In this document: positions 16,564-25,813 of the stretch, one piece after another
Position numbering within the stretch: the stretch's first letter is position 1
Layout of the letters: every line of letters begins with the position of its first letter
Source of the DNA: DASCNA01 sp036011305
GTDB taxonomy: Bacteria; Verrucomicrobiota; Lentisphaeria; Victivallales; GWF2-38-69
Assembly: GCA_036011305.1 (NCBI GenBank)
Contig: DASCNA010000278.1
Location: forward strand, 1-59,731
DNA length: 59,731 nt
Reading direction: 5' to 3'
Made by a program: the position numbers and the translations under genes
Notes under the pieces: model-generated
Databases searched by the model: none
The model's input: only the letters and a program-made list of their open reading frames with translations
Told to the model about the DNA's origin: nothing

Positions 16564-17991
16564 GTTGCCGCATGGTTGCTCGTTAGAAAAACCAAAATAC
16601 TCTTCTATTGAAATACGACGACACTGTTCTTTTCTAAAATACTCGACAATTGATAATAGTTTCTTTCTGTCATTTAAAATTTTTTCTTCAAATCGTTCTT
16701 CATCTATTAATTGTGCAGGAAGATCACCGATGAGACGAAGATCTTTATGCTGCACACAGCCTTCAATCACACCGTACCGTTCAAACATCCCCAAAGCTGT
16801 TTCCAGTCGAAAATCTTTTCGATTTTTATAGACAAGTTTTTCTCTAAGATAATCAATACCAAAACTATTAGCAGATTCAATATCATTTTCTAATACATCA
16901 AAAAGCTGAATATAGAAATTAGGCTCAGGATTTGACCACCTGATGAAATCCATATGAATCATTATGTCGTCCTGATTGTAAAGCAGTAAGCATGTAGACG
17001 CGTTACCGTCACGCCCTGCCCTGCCTATTTCCTGGTAATATGACTCAATGCACCCAGGTATTTCTGCATGAATAACAAAACGAATATCCGGCTTATCTAC
17101 TCCCATTCCAAATGCATTTGTAGCAAGTACCAGTTTATCTTTCCCGTTCATAAAACTATTCTGAATTGTTTTTCTGTCTTTTGCAGGAAGTTTCCCATGA
17201 TAGATCAGATGAGGTATTTTTTCATTATATAATATTTCAGAAAATTGCTCCAGAGTTTTAATTAAAGCAAAATATATAATTCCGCTTCCAGCTGTTTTTT
17301 TAGTCAAAGATATTATTTCATTAATTTTTTCATCATCATCCAGAACATCTTTAGCTTCAAGCCGCAAGTTAGGTCTTTTAATTCCCTGATGAAAAATTTT
17401 CATCTCATCCGGTTTTAATCCAACTCTTTTTATAATATCATCTTGCACTACTTTTGTTGCTGTAGCAGTAAGTGCAACTGTAACTGGATCACCAATCAAT
17501 TTTCTGAATTCAAAAATACGACTGTAATCAGGTCTGAAGTCATGTCCCCATGATGAGATACAGTGGGCTTCATCTATAGCAAGAAGAGATATGTTTGCTT
17601 TGATTATTTTAGAACAGAAGTCCTGTTTTTTAAAACGTTCCGGAGTCACATATAAAAGTTTAGTATTTCCTTTTACAAAATCATTCAACCGTTTAGTTCT
17701 CTTATCTTTTGGTACAGTAGAATTTATAAAACTCGCTTTTATGTTTATCTTTTTCAAAGAGTCAACCTGATCCTGCATCAAGGCAATTAATGGACTTATT
17801 ACAAGTGTACCTCCACCAAGGCATAATGCAGGTATCTGATAACATAATGATTTACCGGCTCCTGTGGGCATAATAACCAATGAATGTCCATTTTCCTCAT
17901 TTAAGATTCTATCGATTATTTTTTCCTGATTGCCTCTGAATTCTTTATGATTGAAATAATCATTTAATATTGAAAGCGGTTTATTATGCAT
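16549..17991 (-). CDS. recQ: ATP-dependent DNA helicase RecQ, truncated after the zinc motif
   Basis: This is a 3'-5' DNA helicase of the RecQ family, acting in recombination and repair. Walker A MPTGAGKS is at 41-48, then DEAHCISSWGHDFRPDY, the RecQ-specific aromatic loop, follows. TATAT and QEIGRAGRDG come next. The zinc-binding cysteines are Cys457, Cys474, Cys477 and Cys480 (CGNCDNC), and the protein ends exactly at the last one. Typical RecQ is about 600 residues, with a winged helix and HRDC domain after the zinc motif; both are missing here. The stop is followed by an AraC-family gene remnant, so the 3' end looks cut by a rearrangement. The helicase core may still be active. Confidence 0.92.
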   Translation of the reverse strand: MHNKPLSILNDYFNHKEFRGNQEKIIDRILNEENGHSLVIMPTGAGKSLCYQIPALCLGGGTLVISPLIALMQDQVDSLKKINIKASFINSTVPKDKRTKRLNDFVKGNTKLLYVTPERFKKQDFCSKIIKANISLLAIDEAHCISSWGHDFRPDYSRIFEFRKLIGDPVTVALTATATKVVQDDIIKRVGLKPDEMKIFHQGIKRPNLRLEAKDVLDDDEKINEIISLTKKTAGSGIIYFALIKTLEQFSEILYNEKIPHLIYHGKLPAKDRKTIQNSFMNGKDKLVLATNAFGMGVDKPDIRFVIHAEIPGCIESYYQEIGRAGRDGNASTCLLLYNQDDIMIHMDFIRWSNPEPNFYIQLFDVLENDIESANSFGIDYLREKLVYKNRKDFRLETALGMFERYGVIEGCVQHKDLRLIGDLPAQLIDEERFEEKILNDRKKLLSIVEYFRKEQCRRISIEEYFGFSNEQPCGNCDNC

Positions 17992-18081
17992 TTTTATTTA
18001 TCGTATTTAACGTTGATTGTTCTTAGTAGAAAGTTGATGTTAATATACACTTTAAGCTGTTTGTAATAAACAGAGCAGAAG

Positions 18082-18113
18082 AAAAAAGCCGTTTTTTATT
18101 AAAAACGGCTTTT
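18082..18113 (-). terminator. rho-independent terminator of the thiol-redox gene cluster
   Basis: A perfect 13-bp stem (AAAAGCCGTTTTT / AAAAACGGCTTTT) with a 4-base loop and a T run on the minus strand lies 24 bases after the first DsbA-like gene. It could also work on the plus strand. Confidence 0.85.
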
Positions 18114-18136
18114 ACCAAATTTATATAAATTTTATA

Positions 18137-18820
18137 TCAATCAGCATTCAGCTGATTAACTTCATTTTGTATAGCTTGTTTTACCTCTAAGTGTGAATCT
18201 GTCAAAACTAGAAATGCCGTTTTTGGAACTTCAAGTTTTTTAGTCTTAGGATTTTCCTTAAGTTTTGCCATCATAACAATAGGCACAAAAGGGAGTTTGA
18301 ACTGTTTTGCAATAAGAATATTATTAAGCAGTTCATCTTTTACTTTTTGTGAATTCATATCTTTCATTAATGTTGGAACATTAAGACCGACATCTTTAGC
18401 TATTTCACTAACCTGAGCATCTGACAATCTATGAGCTTTAGCAGCTATCAATGCATTATGAAACGGCATATACTTATTTTGTAAGTTTGCGGCTAAAGCT
18501 GCATTGGCGGCCATCGTGGACGAAGGTCCAAGCAAAGGATAATCCACAAAAACTGCTTTTACATTTTTATTTTCTTTAACAAGCTGATCTAAATAATGGC
18601 TGATGAATTTACAGTCGGAACAATTGTAGTCAAATAGATCAACAATTACAATTTTTCCTTTCAAGTTACCAATACAGGTACCATCTTCCTTCATAAACAG
18701 CTGAGCTTGTTGTTTTGTTAATTTTATAGTTTTGTGTTTCACCTGTGTTGCTGCAGACATAGACATGCTTAAGAATACTCCAACAGTTAAAATACTAATT
18801 AAACTTACAATTTTTTTCAT
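18137..18820 (-). CDS. DsbA/Com1-like periplasmic thioredoxin-fold protein 1
   Basis: This 227-residue secreted thiol-disulfide protein has an N-terminal signal peptide (MKKIVSLISILTVGVFLSM, cleavage near residue 24) and a DsbA-type thioredoxin fold. The active site is CSDC at Cys67-Cys70 in DYNCSDCKFI. The cis-proline loop is FVPIV near residue 180. An extra cysteine at about residue 49 is shared with its neighbour. Serine after the first cysteine is unusual for an oxidant DsbA, whose motif is typically CPHC. It is the third gene of a dsbD-dsbA-dsbA row and ends at a strong terminator. Family members in intracellular bacteria are called Com1. Oxidase versus isomerase role cannot be settled. 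Confidence 0.85.
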   Translation of the reverse strand: MKKIVSLISILTVGVFLSMSMSAATQVKHKTIKLTKQQAQLFMKEDGTCIGNLKGKIVIVDLFDYNCSDCKFISHYLDQLVKENKNVKAVFVDYPLLGPSSTMAANAALAANLQNKYMPFHNALIAAKAHRLSDAQVSEIAKDVGLNVPTLMKDMNSQKVKDELLNNILIAKQFKLPFVPIVMMAKLKENPKTKKLEVPKTAFLVLTDSHLEVKQAIQNEVNQLNAD

Positions 18821-18911
18821 TTTCAGAAAACTACTCCCTTAAATTTTTTTTAATAATTTATATTTAAGCAGTCGCTTATAATATAAAGCGACTGGTAAAT
18901 TTCTAAATATG

Positions 18912-19598
18912 TTATTCAGCACTAAATATTTTTATCTGTTTTTGAATAGCAGCTTTTGTTTCCTGATGTGTATTCATAAGAATTAACATAGCTTTTTCAG
19001 GTGCAACAAAAGTAATTTTACCATTCTTGTTTTCTGTATTTAGTTTAGCCATTAAAATAGTTGGGACATATTTAATGTTAAGCTGAGTACCTGTTACTAA
19101 ATTATTTAGTAACTGACCATTAACTTCATTTGAATTAACAGCTGTTTTAAGTTTAGCAACATCGAGGCCCTGTTTTTTAGCAATAGCATAAACTTCAGCA
19201 TCTGTTAAATGTCTCTTTGCATTGATTATAGCATCATGAAGTTCAGGGTATTTATTCTGTTCCATTGCAGCTAAACAGGCTTTTGCTGCAAAAGTAGATG
19301 TTGGACCTAATTTTGGATAATCGACAAAAACTACTTTAATATTTTTATTTTCTTTAACGAGGTTAGTTAAGTATTTACTGATAGCACGGCAATCAGGACA
19401 GTTGTAATCGAAGAAATCAACTATTACTATTTTAGCATTTAAATTACCTATGCAATTATTGGTCTGCTCTACAAAAACTTTAGCCTGACCATATCTTAAG
19501 TTTACATCTCTTTTTCCAAGCTGAGGGCTTGCAAACATTGAAGTACTTATTAATGCTCCAACCGTCAATACACCGATTAATGTAGCAATCTTTTTCAT
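18912..19598 (-). CDS. DsbA/Com1-like periplasmic thioredoxin-fold protein 2
   Basis: This 228-residue paralogue of the neighbouring protein is probably a tandem duplicate. It has a signal peptide (MKKIATLIGVLTVGALISTS), active site CPDC at Cys67-Cys70 in DYNCPDCRAI, an additional cysteine at about residue 49 (NNCIGNL in both copies), and cis-proline loop YVPTIL. The KIVIVDFFDYNC strand before the active site is nearly identical in the two copies, while the helical insertion has diverged. AGGAG eight bases before ATG is a clear ribosome-binding site. The gene lies 70-90 bases from dsbD on one side and its paralogue on the other, consistent with one transcription unit. Confidence 0.85.
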   Translation of the reverse strand: MKKIATLIGVLTVGALISTSMFASPQLGKRDVNLRYGQAKVFVEQTNNCIGNLNAKIVIVDFFDYNCPDCRAISKYLTNLVKENKNIKVVFVDYPKLGPTSTFAAKACLAAMEQNKYPELHDAIINAKRHLTDAEVYAIAKKQGLDVAKLKTAVNSNEVNGQLLNNLVTGTQLNIKYVPTILMAKLNTENKNGKITFVAPEKAMLILMNTHQETKAAIQKQIKIFSAE

Positions 19599-19683
19599 AT
19601 TGGACTCCTATCCCTTTCATTAATTTGTTTAATTCATTTATAGAATAAAATTCTAAAATGAAATATTAATATCTGATTACAGT

Positions 19684-21921
19684 TTATTTTTGTGAACCGT
19701 AAACAGTAGTGACTATATTCAAATGCTGAATAAGATCTTTAGCATTTATCATCCCTGCAATGCTCATCTGCTGTATCTGCTTTCCCTGAGGAGTCAAAAA
19801 TACAAAATATGGCGGTCCAAATACTTTGTATTTCTTTTTCAATGCTTTTGATACAGCATTATTTTTAGTTATATCAGCCTGAACTGCAACGAATGATTTA
19901 AGAGCCTGCTGTACATTTAAATCCTTGAAAGTTGTAACTTCCATCTCTTTACAGTCGGTACACCAGTCAGCATAATAATCAATGATAACAGGTTTATTTT
20001 CTTTTTTTGCTTTTGCTATTAGTTTATCAAGTTCTTGAACAGTCGTGATCTTGGTAAACCCGGGTTCATGATTAGTTTTAGCTTTAGTGACTTTTTGACT
20101 AGTTCCTACTTGAGAAACATTTCCCTGACGGGACATTACATTACTGCTGGTCATACCGGGAAGAAAAAACTGCAATGAGAGGGCTACTCCCCAAATTAAA
20201 ATAAAAAATGCTATCATTTTTACAAACCGTTTCCAGCGGCTCTCACCTACGGGTTCAATAGCACCCATATACAGTGCTGTGCCAACAAGCAGGAGACCGT
20301 AAAGCAGATCAGTCCATACAGTCGGAATTATTCTTCCTAGCATCCAGATTGCAAATACAATCATCACAACACCAAGGAAATATCTTACAACCTGCATCCA
20401 TCCTCCTGCTTTCACCAAGAATTTTCCTCCTGATGTACCTGCAATAAGAAGAAGAACTCCCATTCCTAATGCCAAGACAAACAAAGCACTTCCACCAAGA
20501 AGCATATTTCCTGTAGTTGCAATATAAATTAGTGTTCCCGTTAGGGGGGCACTAACGCATGGAGAAACAATCAAACTGCTTATTACACCCATGATAAATA
20601 CACCTAAATAGGAACCTGATTTTGTTTTATTAGCTGCACTATTAAGTTTATTAGTTAAAAAAGATGGCAATTGTAATTCATATAACCCAAACAGGCTCAA
20701 AGCAAGAAGAACAAAGATAATACTGCACGCAGTAATAACGTACACATTCTGTAAAATTGCCTGTACACTGTTGCCCAGTAAAGCAGTAATTATTCCTGCA
20801 ACAGCATAAGTTATAGCCATACCTAAAACGTAGGACAGTGATAAAAGAAAAGCTTTATAAGTTTTTATATCTTTATGCCCAAGTACTAAACCAACGAGAA
20901 TTGGAATCATCGGCAATACACATGGCGTTAAAGATAAGAAAAGACCAAACACAAAAAAGCTTCCCAAAATTAAAAACATATTTCCGCCTTTCAGGAGCGA
21001 CTGAGTTGAGCTTAAAGAAGGCGTTGAAAAGCTTGATGAATCAGCCTGACTCGGAGCAGCAGCTATTAAAGAGGCATTTGCCGGTGGAGAGATAGCTATT
21101 ACTTTTGAAACCGGAGGGTAGCACATAGCTTCCCCTTTACACCCCTGGTATTTAAACAGTAAATCAGTATCTCCTTTACCCCATGTTTTAACAGGAATTT
21201 TTATATTTAAGTTACCCTCATATACCTGGTATTTGCCTAGTAACTGGTTCTCCTTCTGAATACCTTTGGGATAATCTATTTTACCTAAAACTGTGCCATT
21301 CTCATTAGCTAGGGATATGGATACTTTATCTTTGTATAAGTGGAAAGTTTTAGCGATTTTCCAGTTGGCGTTAATAGTATTGTTATTAATTCTCTTAACA
21401 TGCAGATTAAATGCCTGATCTGAAGTTAGAGGTGCAGCCAATGAATTTGAATCAGTCGCTGGAGCCTCAAATGATGGTGCATTTTTCGGAGGTGATACGG
21501 CTATAACTTTTGAAACAGGTGGGTAACACATCGCATCACCTTCACAACCCTGGTATTTGACCAGTAAATCAGTATCACCTTTTCCCCATTTTTTAACAGG
21601 TATATTTATACTTAAACTATCTGCATAAACTTGATGTTTTCCCAGTACCTGATTCTCTTTTAGAATACCTTTAGGATAATTAATTTTCCCTAGAACAGTA
21701 CCGTTATCTTTGGCAAGGGATATAGATATTTTACCTTTATAAAGGTAGAAATTTTTAGCTATCTTCCAATTAGCGTTAATTGTAGTGTTATTTACTCTTT
21801 TAACATGCAGATTAAATGCCTGGTCTGAAGCTAATGGTGCGGCTACAGTAGATATATTAAAAGCCATAAATGCTAACAATACACTGAAAAATGTAACAAT
21901 TGGAAGTTTTATTTTACCCAT
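19684..21921 (-). CDS. dsbD: DsbD-type thiol:disulfide interchange protein with duplicated N-terminal domain
   Basis: DsbD carries electrons from cytoplasmic thioredoxin to periplasmic thiol proteins. The 745-residue start at 21921 is chosen because AGGGA lies seven bases upstream and because it opens directly with a signal peptide (about 1-28); a longer frame to 21972 exists. Two DsbD-alpha domains follow in tandem (about 29-145 and 164-280, period 135 residues), each with its own cysteine pair (GCEGDAMCYPP, Cys126/132; GCKGEAMCYPP, Cys261/267). The membrane domain has LTPCVLPM and VSPCVSAPLTG, the two transport cysteines. The C-terminal thioredoxin domain has YYADWCTDCKEM. Normal DsbD has one alpha domain. 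The two adjacent DsbA/Com1-like proteins are likely partners. Confidence 0.93.
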   Translation of the reverse strand: MGKIKLPIVTFFSVLLAFMAFNISTVAAPLASDQAFNLHVKRVNNTTINANWKIAKNFYLYKGKISISLAKDNGTVLGKINYPKGILKENQVLGKHQVYADSLSINIPVKKWGKGDTDLLVKYQGCEGDAMCYPPVSKVIAVSPPKNAPSFEAPATDSNSLAAPLTSDQAFNLHVKRINNNTINANWKIAKTFHLYKDKVSISLANENGTVLGKIDYPKGIQKENQLLGKYQVYEGNLNIKIPVKTWGKGDTDLLFKYQGCKGEAMCYPPVSKVIAISPPANASLIAAAPSQADSSSFSTPSLSSTQSLLKGGNMFLILGSFFVFGLFLSLTPCVLPMIPILVGLVLGHKDIKTYKAFLLSLSYVLGMAITYAVAGIITALLGNSVQAILQNVYVITACSIIFVLLALSLFGLYELQLPSFLTNKLNSAANKTKSGSYLGVFIMGVISSLIVSPCVSAPLTGTLIYIATTGNMLLGGSALFVLALGMGVLLLIAGTSGGKFLVKAGGWMQVVRYFLGVVMIVFAIWMLGRIIPTVWTDLLYGLLLVGTALYMGAIEPVGESRWKRFVKMIAFFILIWGVALSLQFFLPGMTSSNVMSRQGNVSQVGTSQKVTKAKTNHEPGFTKITTVQELDKLIAKAKKENKPVIIDYYADWCTDCKEMEVTTFKDLNVQQALKSFVAVQADITKNNAVSKALKKKYKVFGPPYFVFLTPQGKQIQQMSIAGMINAKDLIQHLNIVTTVYGSQK
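21082..21432. repeat. DsbD alpha-domain repeat, copy 2
   Basis: In-gene tandem repeat with a period of 405 bases. It corresponds to residues 164-280 of DsbD. DNA similarity with copy 1 is visible base by base (for example TAACATGCAGATTAAATGCC in both), so the duplication is not ancient. Confidence 0.85.
21487..21837. repeat. DsbD alpha-domain repeat, copy 1
   Basis: First copy of the 405-base tandem repeat inside dsbD, residues 29-145, separated from copy 2 by a short proline/serine linker. Confidence 0.85.
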
Positions 21922-22023
21922 TTTGTAATCCCTGATATAGTTCAATTTTGATAAACTCTTTACCATATACAATACTTCTGATAATAAAAGTAAAGATCCA
22001 AATAATTTTATATTTTATACACA

Positions 22024-22063
22024 AAAAAAGCAGCAATTATAAATTATTACTATTGCTGCTTTT
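22024..22063 (-). terminator. rho-independent terminator of ackA-pta
   Basis: A 12-bp perfect stem (AAAAGCAGCAAT / ATTGCTGCTTTT) with a 14-base loop and a seven-base T run on the minus strand lies 13 bases after the pta stop codon. Confidence 0.88.
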
Positions 22064-22075
22064 AAAAATTAAGTA

Positions 22076-23092
22076 TTATACTGATGCCTGGCAGGCAGTG
22101 ATTGCGGCAGTAGCCACAATGTCATCAGATGAGCAACCTCTTGAAAGGTCATTTAAAGGTTTAGCCAACCCTTGCAAAGCTGGGCCTAATGCATCGGCGC
22201 CGGCTAATCTCTGTGTTATTTTATAACAGATATTACCAGCATTTAAGTCAGGAAAAATAAGAATATTCGCTTTGCCTTCAAGGGGACTGTCAGAACATTT
22301 AGAGGCGGCAATTTTAGGAACTATTGCCGAGTCAACCTGTAATTCTCCGTCAACTAAAATGTCTAGATTTTCATTTTTAATTTTTTGCTTCATTAATTCT
22401 GTTGCTTTGATAACTTTATCAACAATAGGATGAACACCGCTTCCTCTTGTTGAAAATGAAAGGAATGCAACTCTCGGCTGTTCCCCTTTAAGAGATCTGC
22501 ATGTGTTACTTGTTGCAACAGCAATATCAACCATTGTTTCAGCATCAGGTTCAGGAATAACAGCACAATCAGCATAAAACAGAGTAGAAACTCCACCTGC
22601 AGTAGGTTGCTTAAGATCCATAATAAAAGTACTACTTGCAGTATTTATACCTTTTGCTGTTCCTATGACAGTGAATGCAGATCTCAGCATATCACCAGTA
22701 GATGCAATACTTCCTGCTACCATACCATCAACAGTGTCCAAATTTGTCATCATGGCACCGTAATATAAACGGTTCTTCATCATTTCAACGGCTTTGTCTT
22801 CTGAAAGATCTTTACCTTTTTTTGCTCTTATATCACGAATAACAGAAACATATTCATCTAAATCAGCAGATTTTGAAGGATCAATAACATTGAAGTTTCT
22901 AGTTGTTATACCTGATTCCTTACATGATTTTTGTAACTCATTCTCTGTACCAAGAACTGTTACAGATGTAGCAATCCCAAGCTCAATGATTTTATTTGCA
23001 GCTGCAACAACTCTAACATCTTGTCCCTCAGGCAATACTATTTTTTTCTTAGCCGTCCTTGCCTTGTTTATTAACTGTTCAAGTATAGCCAT
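22076..23092 (-). CDS. pta: phosphate acetyltransferase
   Basis: Pta converts acetyl-CoA and phosphate to acetyl phosphate and CoA; with AckA it makes ATP and acetate. This 338-residue short-form enzyme has the Pta/PTB fold throughout: LPEGQDVRVVAAA at 20-32, VDGMVAGSIASTGDMLRSAF, VAFLSFSTRGSG, and the C-terminal PDLNAGNICYKITQRLAGA. It lacks the N-terminal regulatory extension of the long E. coli type. GAGGAG seven to eight bases before ATG is strong. It is 27 bases downstream of ackA, forming an acetate fermentation operon with the terminator at 22024. Confidence 0.96.
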   Translation of the reverse strand: MAILEQLINKARTAKKKIVLPEGQDVRVVAAANKIIELGIATSVTVLGTENELQKSCKESGITTRNFNVIDPSKSADLDEYVSVIRDIRAKKGKDLSEDKAVEMMKNRLYYGAMMTNLDTVDGMVAGSIASTGDMLRSAFTVIGTAKGINTASSTFIMDLKQPTAGGVSTLFYADCAVIPEPDAETMVDIAVATSNTCRSLKGEQPRVAFLSFSTRGSGVHPIVDKVIKATELMKQKIKNENLDILVDGELQVDSAIVPKIAASKCSDSPLEGKANILIFPDLNAGNICYKITQRLAGADALGPALQGLAKPLNDLSRGCSSDDIVATAAITACQASV

Positions 23093-23119
23093 TTTAATCT
23101 CCTCTATATTAAATATAAA

Positions 23120-24388
23120 TTAAACTGCAACAAGTCTTAATCTATTTTCATCCAATAATAACTGTATACTCTGAGTTGCTATCATTAACTCTTCGTTAGT
23201 AGGCATTACTACAACTCTCAATCTGCTGTCTTTAGTAGATATGATTGTCGGAGCTTCTCCCTTACAATTTTCATTTACCTGCTTATTAAGTCCCACATTA
23301 AAAGAAGAGACCTGATCAATAACCATTTCTCTGATTGTATCACTGTGTTCTCCTATACCGCCAGTGAAAACTATGGCATCAATGCCATTCAGCAATGCAG
23401 AATATGCTCCTAAATATTTAACAATTCTTCTGACAAACATATTTACTGCCAGTTCGCATTGTTTATTACCTTTATCAGAAGCCTGCAGCACATCTCTGCA
23501 GTCACCGCTGTCAATACCAGCAATACCTAAGAGGCCGCTCTGTTTATTTAAAATTTTATCAACCTGTTCTGTAGTATTACCCTGTTTAGCCAGTTCCAAA
23601 ACAATTGCTGGATCCAAATCTCCGCATCTTGTTCCCATCATAAGCCCTTCTACAGGTGTCATTCCCATTGAAGTATCAATAACTTTCCCTTTGTTAATTG
23701 CAGCCATGCTGCATCCATTTCCTAAATGGCATGTAACCATTTTAAGTTCGTCAAGTGAAACTTTTAGGAAGTTTGCTGTAGCATTTGCAACATAATTATG
23801 AGACGTTCCATGAAAACCGTATTTCCTGTAACCATATTTTTTATATAATTCATAAGGTATGGCGTATAAAAATGCATCAGGCCCCATGGTTTGATGAAAA
23901 GCTGTATCAAAGATAGCAACATTGGGAACATTAGGAAAAATTTTCTCACAAGCTTCAATCCCCTGCAAATTAGCCGGATTATGAAGCGGTGCCAGGGGAA
24001 AGCAATCTCTCATTACCTTCTTTACTTCATCATTAACAATAACAGGTTTTGTTATTTTTTCTCCACCGTGAACAGCTCTGTGTCCAATTGCAATTACTTC
24101 ATTGATATTACCGATAATACCTTCATCTTTATGTAAAAGCTTTTCACAAACATGCTTCATTGCATCTTCATGGTTTATATAATCTTTTTTTGCTTTACGT
24201 TCACTGCAGACTTCAAGTTCAGACTTAGTCTTTACATTATCTCTGTTTTTATAAATCAGGTATGAAACAGGCAAACCAATGCACTCTACCTGCCCGGAAG
24301 CTAAAACTTTCTGTTTCCCTAACCATGAGAAGTCAAAAACTGTAAATTTAAGTGATGAACTACCAGCATTAACAACCAACATCTTCAT
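23120..24388 (-). CDS. ackA: acetate kinase
   Basis: AckA transfers phosphate from acetyl phosphate to ADP, the substrate-level ATP step of acetate fermentation. The ASKHA motifs are clear: NAGSSSLKF at the N-terminus, GHRAVHGGEK, FDTAFHQTMG, GFHGTSHNYV, TCHLGNGCSM, MMGTRCGDLDP and VFTGGIGEHS. The start at 24388 is preferred over the in-frame ATG at 24397, because the latter touches the AGGAG directly whereas 24388 has nine-base spacing. Length 422 residues. First gene of ackA-pta. Its leader of about 130 bases contains a TATAAT-like -10 but no clear -35. Confidence 0.97.
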   Translation of the reverse strand: MKMLVVNAGSSSLKFTVFDFSWLGKQKVLASGQVECIGLPVSYLIYKNRDNVKTKSELEVCSERKAKKDYINHEDAMKHVCEKLLHKDEGIIGNINEVIAIGHRAVHGGEKITKPVIVNDEVKKVMRDCFPLAPLHNPANLQGIEACEKIFPNVPNVAIFDTAFHQTMGPDAFLYAIPYELYKKYGYRKYGFHGTSHNYVANATANFLKVSLDELKMVTCHLGNGCSMAAINKGKVIDTSMGMTPVEGLMMGTRCGDLDPAIVLELAKQGNTTEQVDKILNKQSGLLGIAGIDSGDCRDVLQASDKGNKQCELAVNMFVRRIVKYLGAYSALLNGIDAIVFTGGIGEHSDTIREMVIDQVSSFNVGLNKQVNENCKGEAPTIISTKDSRLRVVVMPTNEELMIATQSIQLLLDENRLRLVAV

Positions 24389-24522
24389 AATAACCATCTC
24401 CTATAAAAATATATTAAAAACAGCAAAACAAACAAGATTTTAATATATGAAAAACGACGGCTATTACAAATTATACAGACAAATAATAAGCTTATTTTTT
24501 CGGGTTACTGTGATATATAATT

Positions 24523-25788
24523 TCATTTATCTAAACTATTTAGATAATCTATTCTCTCCATTACAGGAGGGTGTGAATAATGGAATAAAGAATACCAGTG
24601 ATGAGGATATAAGTTGGAGAGGTTGTCTGCAGATAATTTCCGTAAAGCACTGACCAGGTTTTTAGAAGATCCAGTCAATTTGACAACATAAGCGTCAGCC
24701 TGCTTTTCATGCACTCTTGATCTATAATTCATTATCGGTTTAAAAGGAAACATGACTATCGAAAACAGAAAAAACAGGATAATAAAACTGCAGGGCAGTA
24801 AGAATAAGTATGAATAATGATCAACGGCATTAATATTAAAATATGCCAGAATAAAATTGTTCTGTATTAGGAGATAAGCAATTATCAGAGCGACCAATAC
24901 TATACACTCAATTGAAATAATACGTTTGAGTATATGTTTCTTCTTCCAGTGTCCTGCTTCGTGAGCAATTACAGCTGTTATTTCATCTTTATTCATATTC
25001 TCCAGAAGAGTATCAAACAGAACTATTCTTTTTACCCTACCGATTCCTGAAAAATAAGCATTTGAATGTTTAGTTCTCTTTGACGCGTCCATTGTTAATA
25101 TTTTTGATATTTTAATCCCTACCTTCTGCATGGTCGAAGTTAATTGATCAGAAAGTTCCTGGTCTTCCAATGGTTTAAATTTGTTAAATAAAGGTTCAAG
25201 AACATAAGGAGAAATATACATCATTGAAATAGTAAATATGAAAAACATCAGCCAAACCCAAAACCACCAAAACTCTATATATTTAATAATGGCAAAAGAA
25301 GCAAAAATCAAAACAGATATCAAAATAAATGATACTACTAATGATTTAACAAAATCCACTATCCACAGTTTAGCAGACATTGTATTGAAACCATATTTTT
25401 TCTCTATTTTAAATGTACTGTGCAGATCAAATGGAATCTCCAAAACTGTAAATAAAAACATTAATACGAACAGATAAATAATTCCGTTCCAGTAATACGA
25501 AAGGTTAAAGCTAAAGATAATTGAATTATAAACATTCATAAGACCTAAAAACATAAATAAAACAATTAATACAAGACTGTAAATTTTGTTAATTACTCCA
25601 AATTTAGTTTTTTCTAAAGTATATTTATTTATATTGGATAACTTTTCTTTATCAATAAGAGATTCAAAACCTTCAGGCACCTTCTCTCCCATTTTTTTAA
25701 GTTGTTTACAATTAAGATATTCCAAATAAAATTCAAAAAGATTAAATACTATAAATATTAAAAAAATTATACTTAAAACTAAATTCAT
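24523..25788 (-). CDS. M48-family (Ste24-like) membrane zinc metallopeptidase
   Basis: This 421-residue integral membrane metallopeptidase resembles CAAX prenyl protease 1 (Ste24). Several hydrophobic segments in the first 200 residues precede the zinc site HEAGH at about 276-280 (AVIAHEAGHWKKKH). SNAYFSGIG and the distal EKQADAYVVKL (third ligand region) follow. It probably cleaves membrane or misfolded proteins, since bacteria lack prenylated CAAX substrates. The start at 25788 is chosen because AAGAAG lies upstream and because the longer frame would run 53 bases into the RNase gene. It is the likely third gene of an fmt-rng-M48 unit. Confidence 0.88.
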   Translation of the reverse strand: MNLVLSIIFLIFIVFNLFEFYLEYLNCKQLKKMGEKVPEGFESLIDKEKLSNINKYTLEKTKFGVINKIYSLVLIVLFMFLGLMNVYNSIIFSFNLSYYWNGIIYLFVLMFLFTVLEIPFDLHSTFKIEKKYGFNTMSAKLWIVDFVKSLVVSFILISVLIFASFAIIKYIEFWWFWVWLMFFIFTISMMYISPYVLEPLFNKFKPLEDQELSDQLTSTMQKVGIKISKILTMDASKRTKHSNAYFSGIGRVKRIVLFDTLLENMNKDEITAVIAHEAGHWKKKHILKRIISIECIVLVALIIAYLLIQNNFILAYFNINAVDHYSYLFLLPCSFIILFFLFSIVMFPFKPIMNYRSRVHEKQADAYVVKLTGSSKNLVSALRKLSADNLSNLYPHHWYSLFHYSHPPVMERIDYLNSLDK

Positions 25789-25813
25789 TATACTTCTTTC
25801 GTTTACTTTGTTC

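Noticed and set aside
23364..23795. 143-codon frame on the plus strand
   Set aside because: It lies antisense within ackA, whose protein is unambiguous; codon pattern and content are those of a shadow frame.
24485..24500. AATAAGCTTATT palindrome as a terminator after the M48 gene
   Set aside because: It has no loop and no proper T tail; more likely a chance palindrome in AT-rich DNA.
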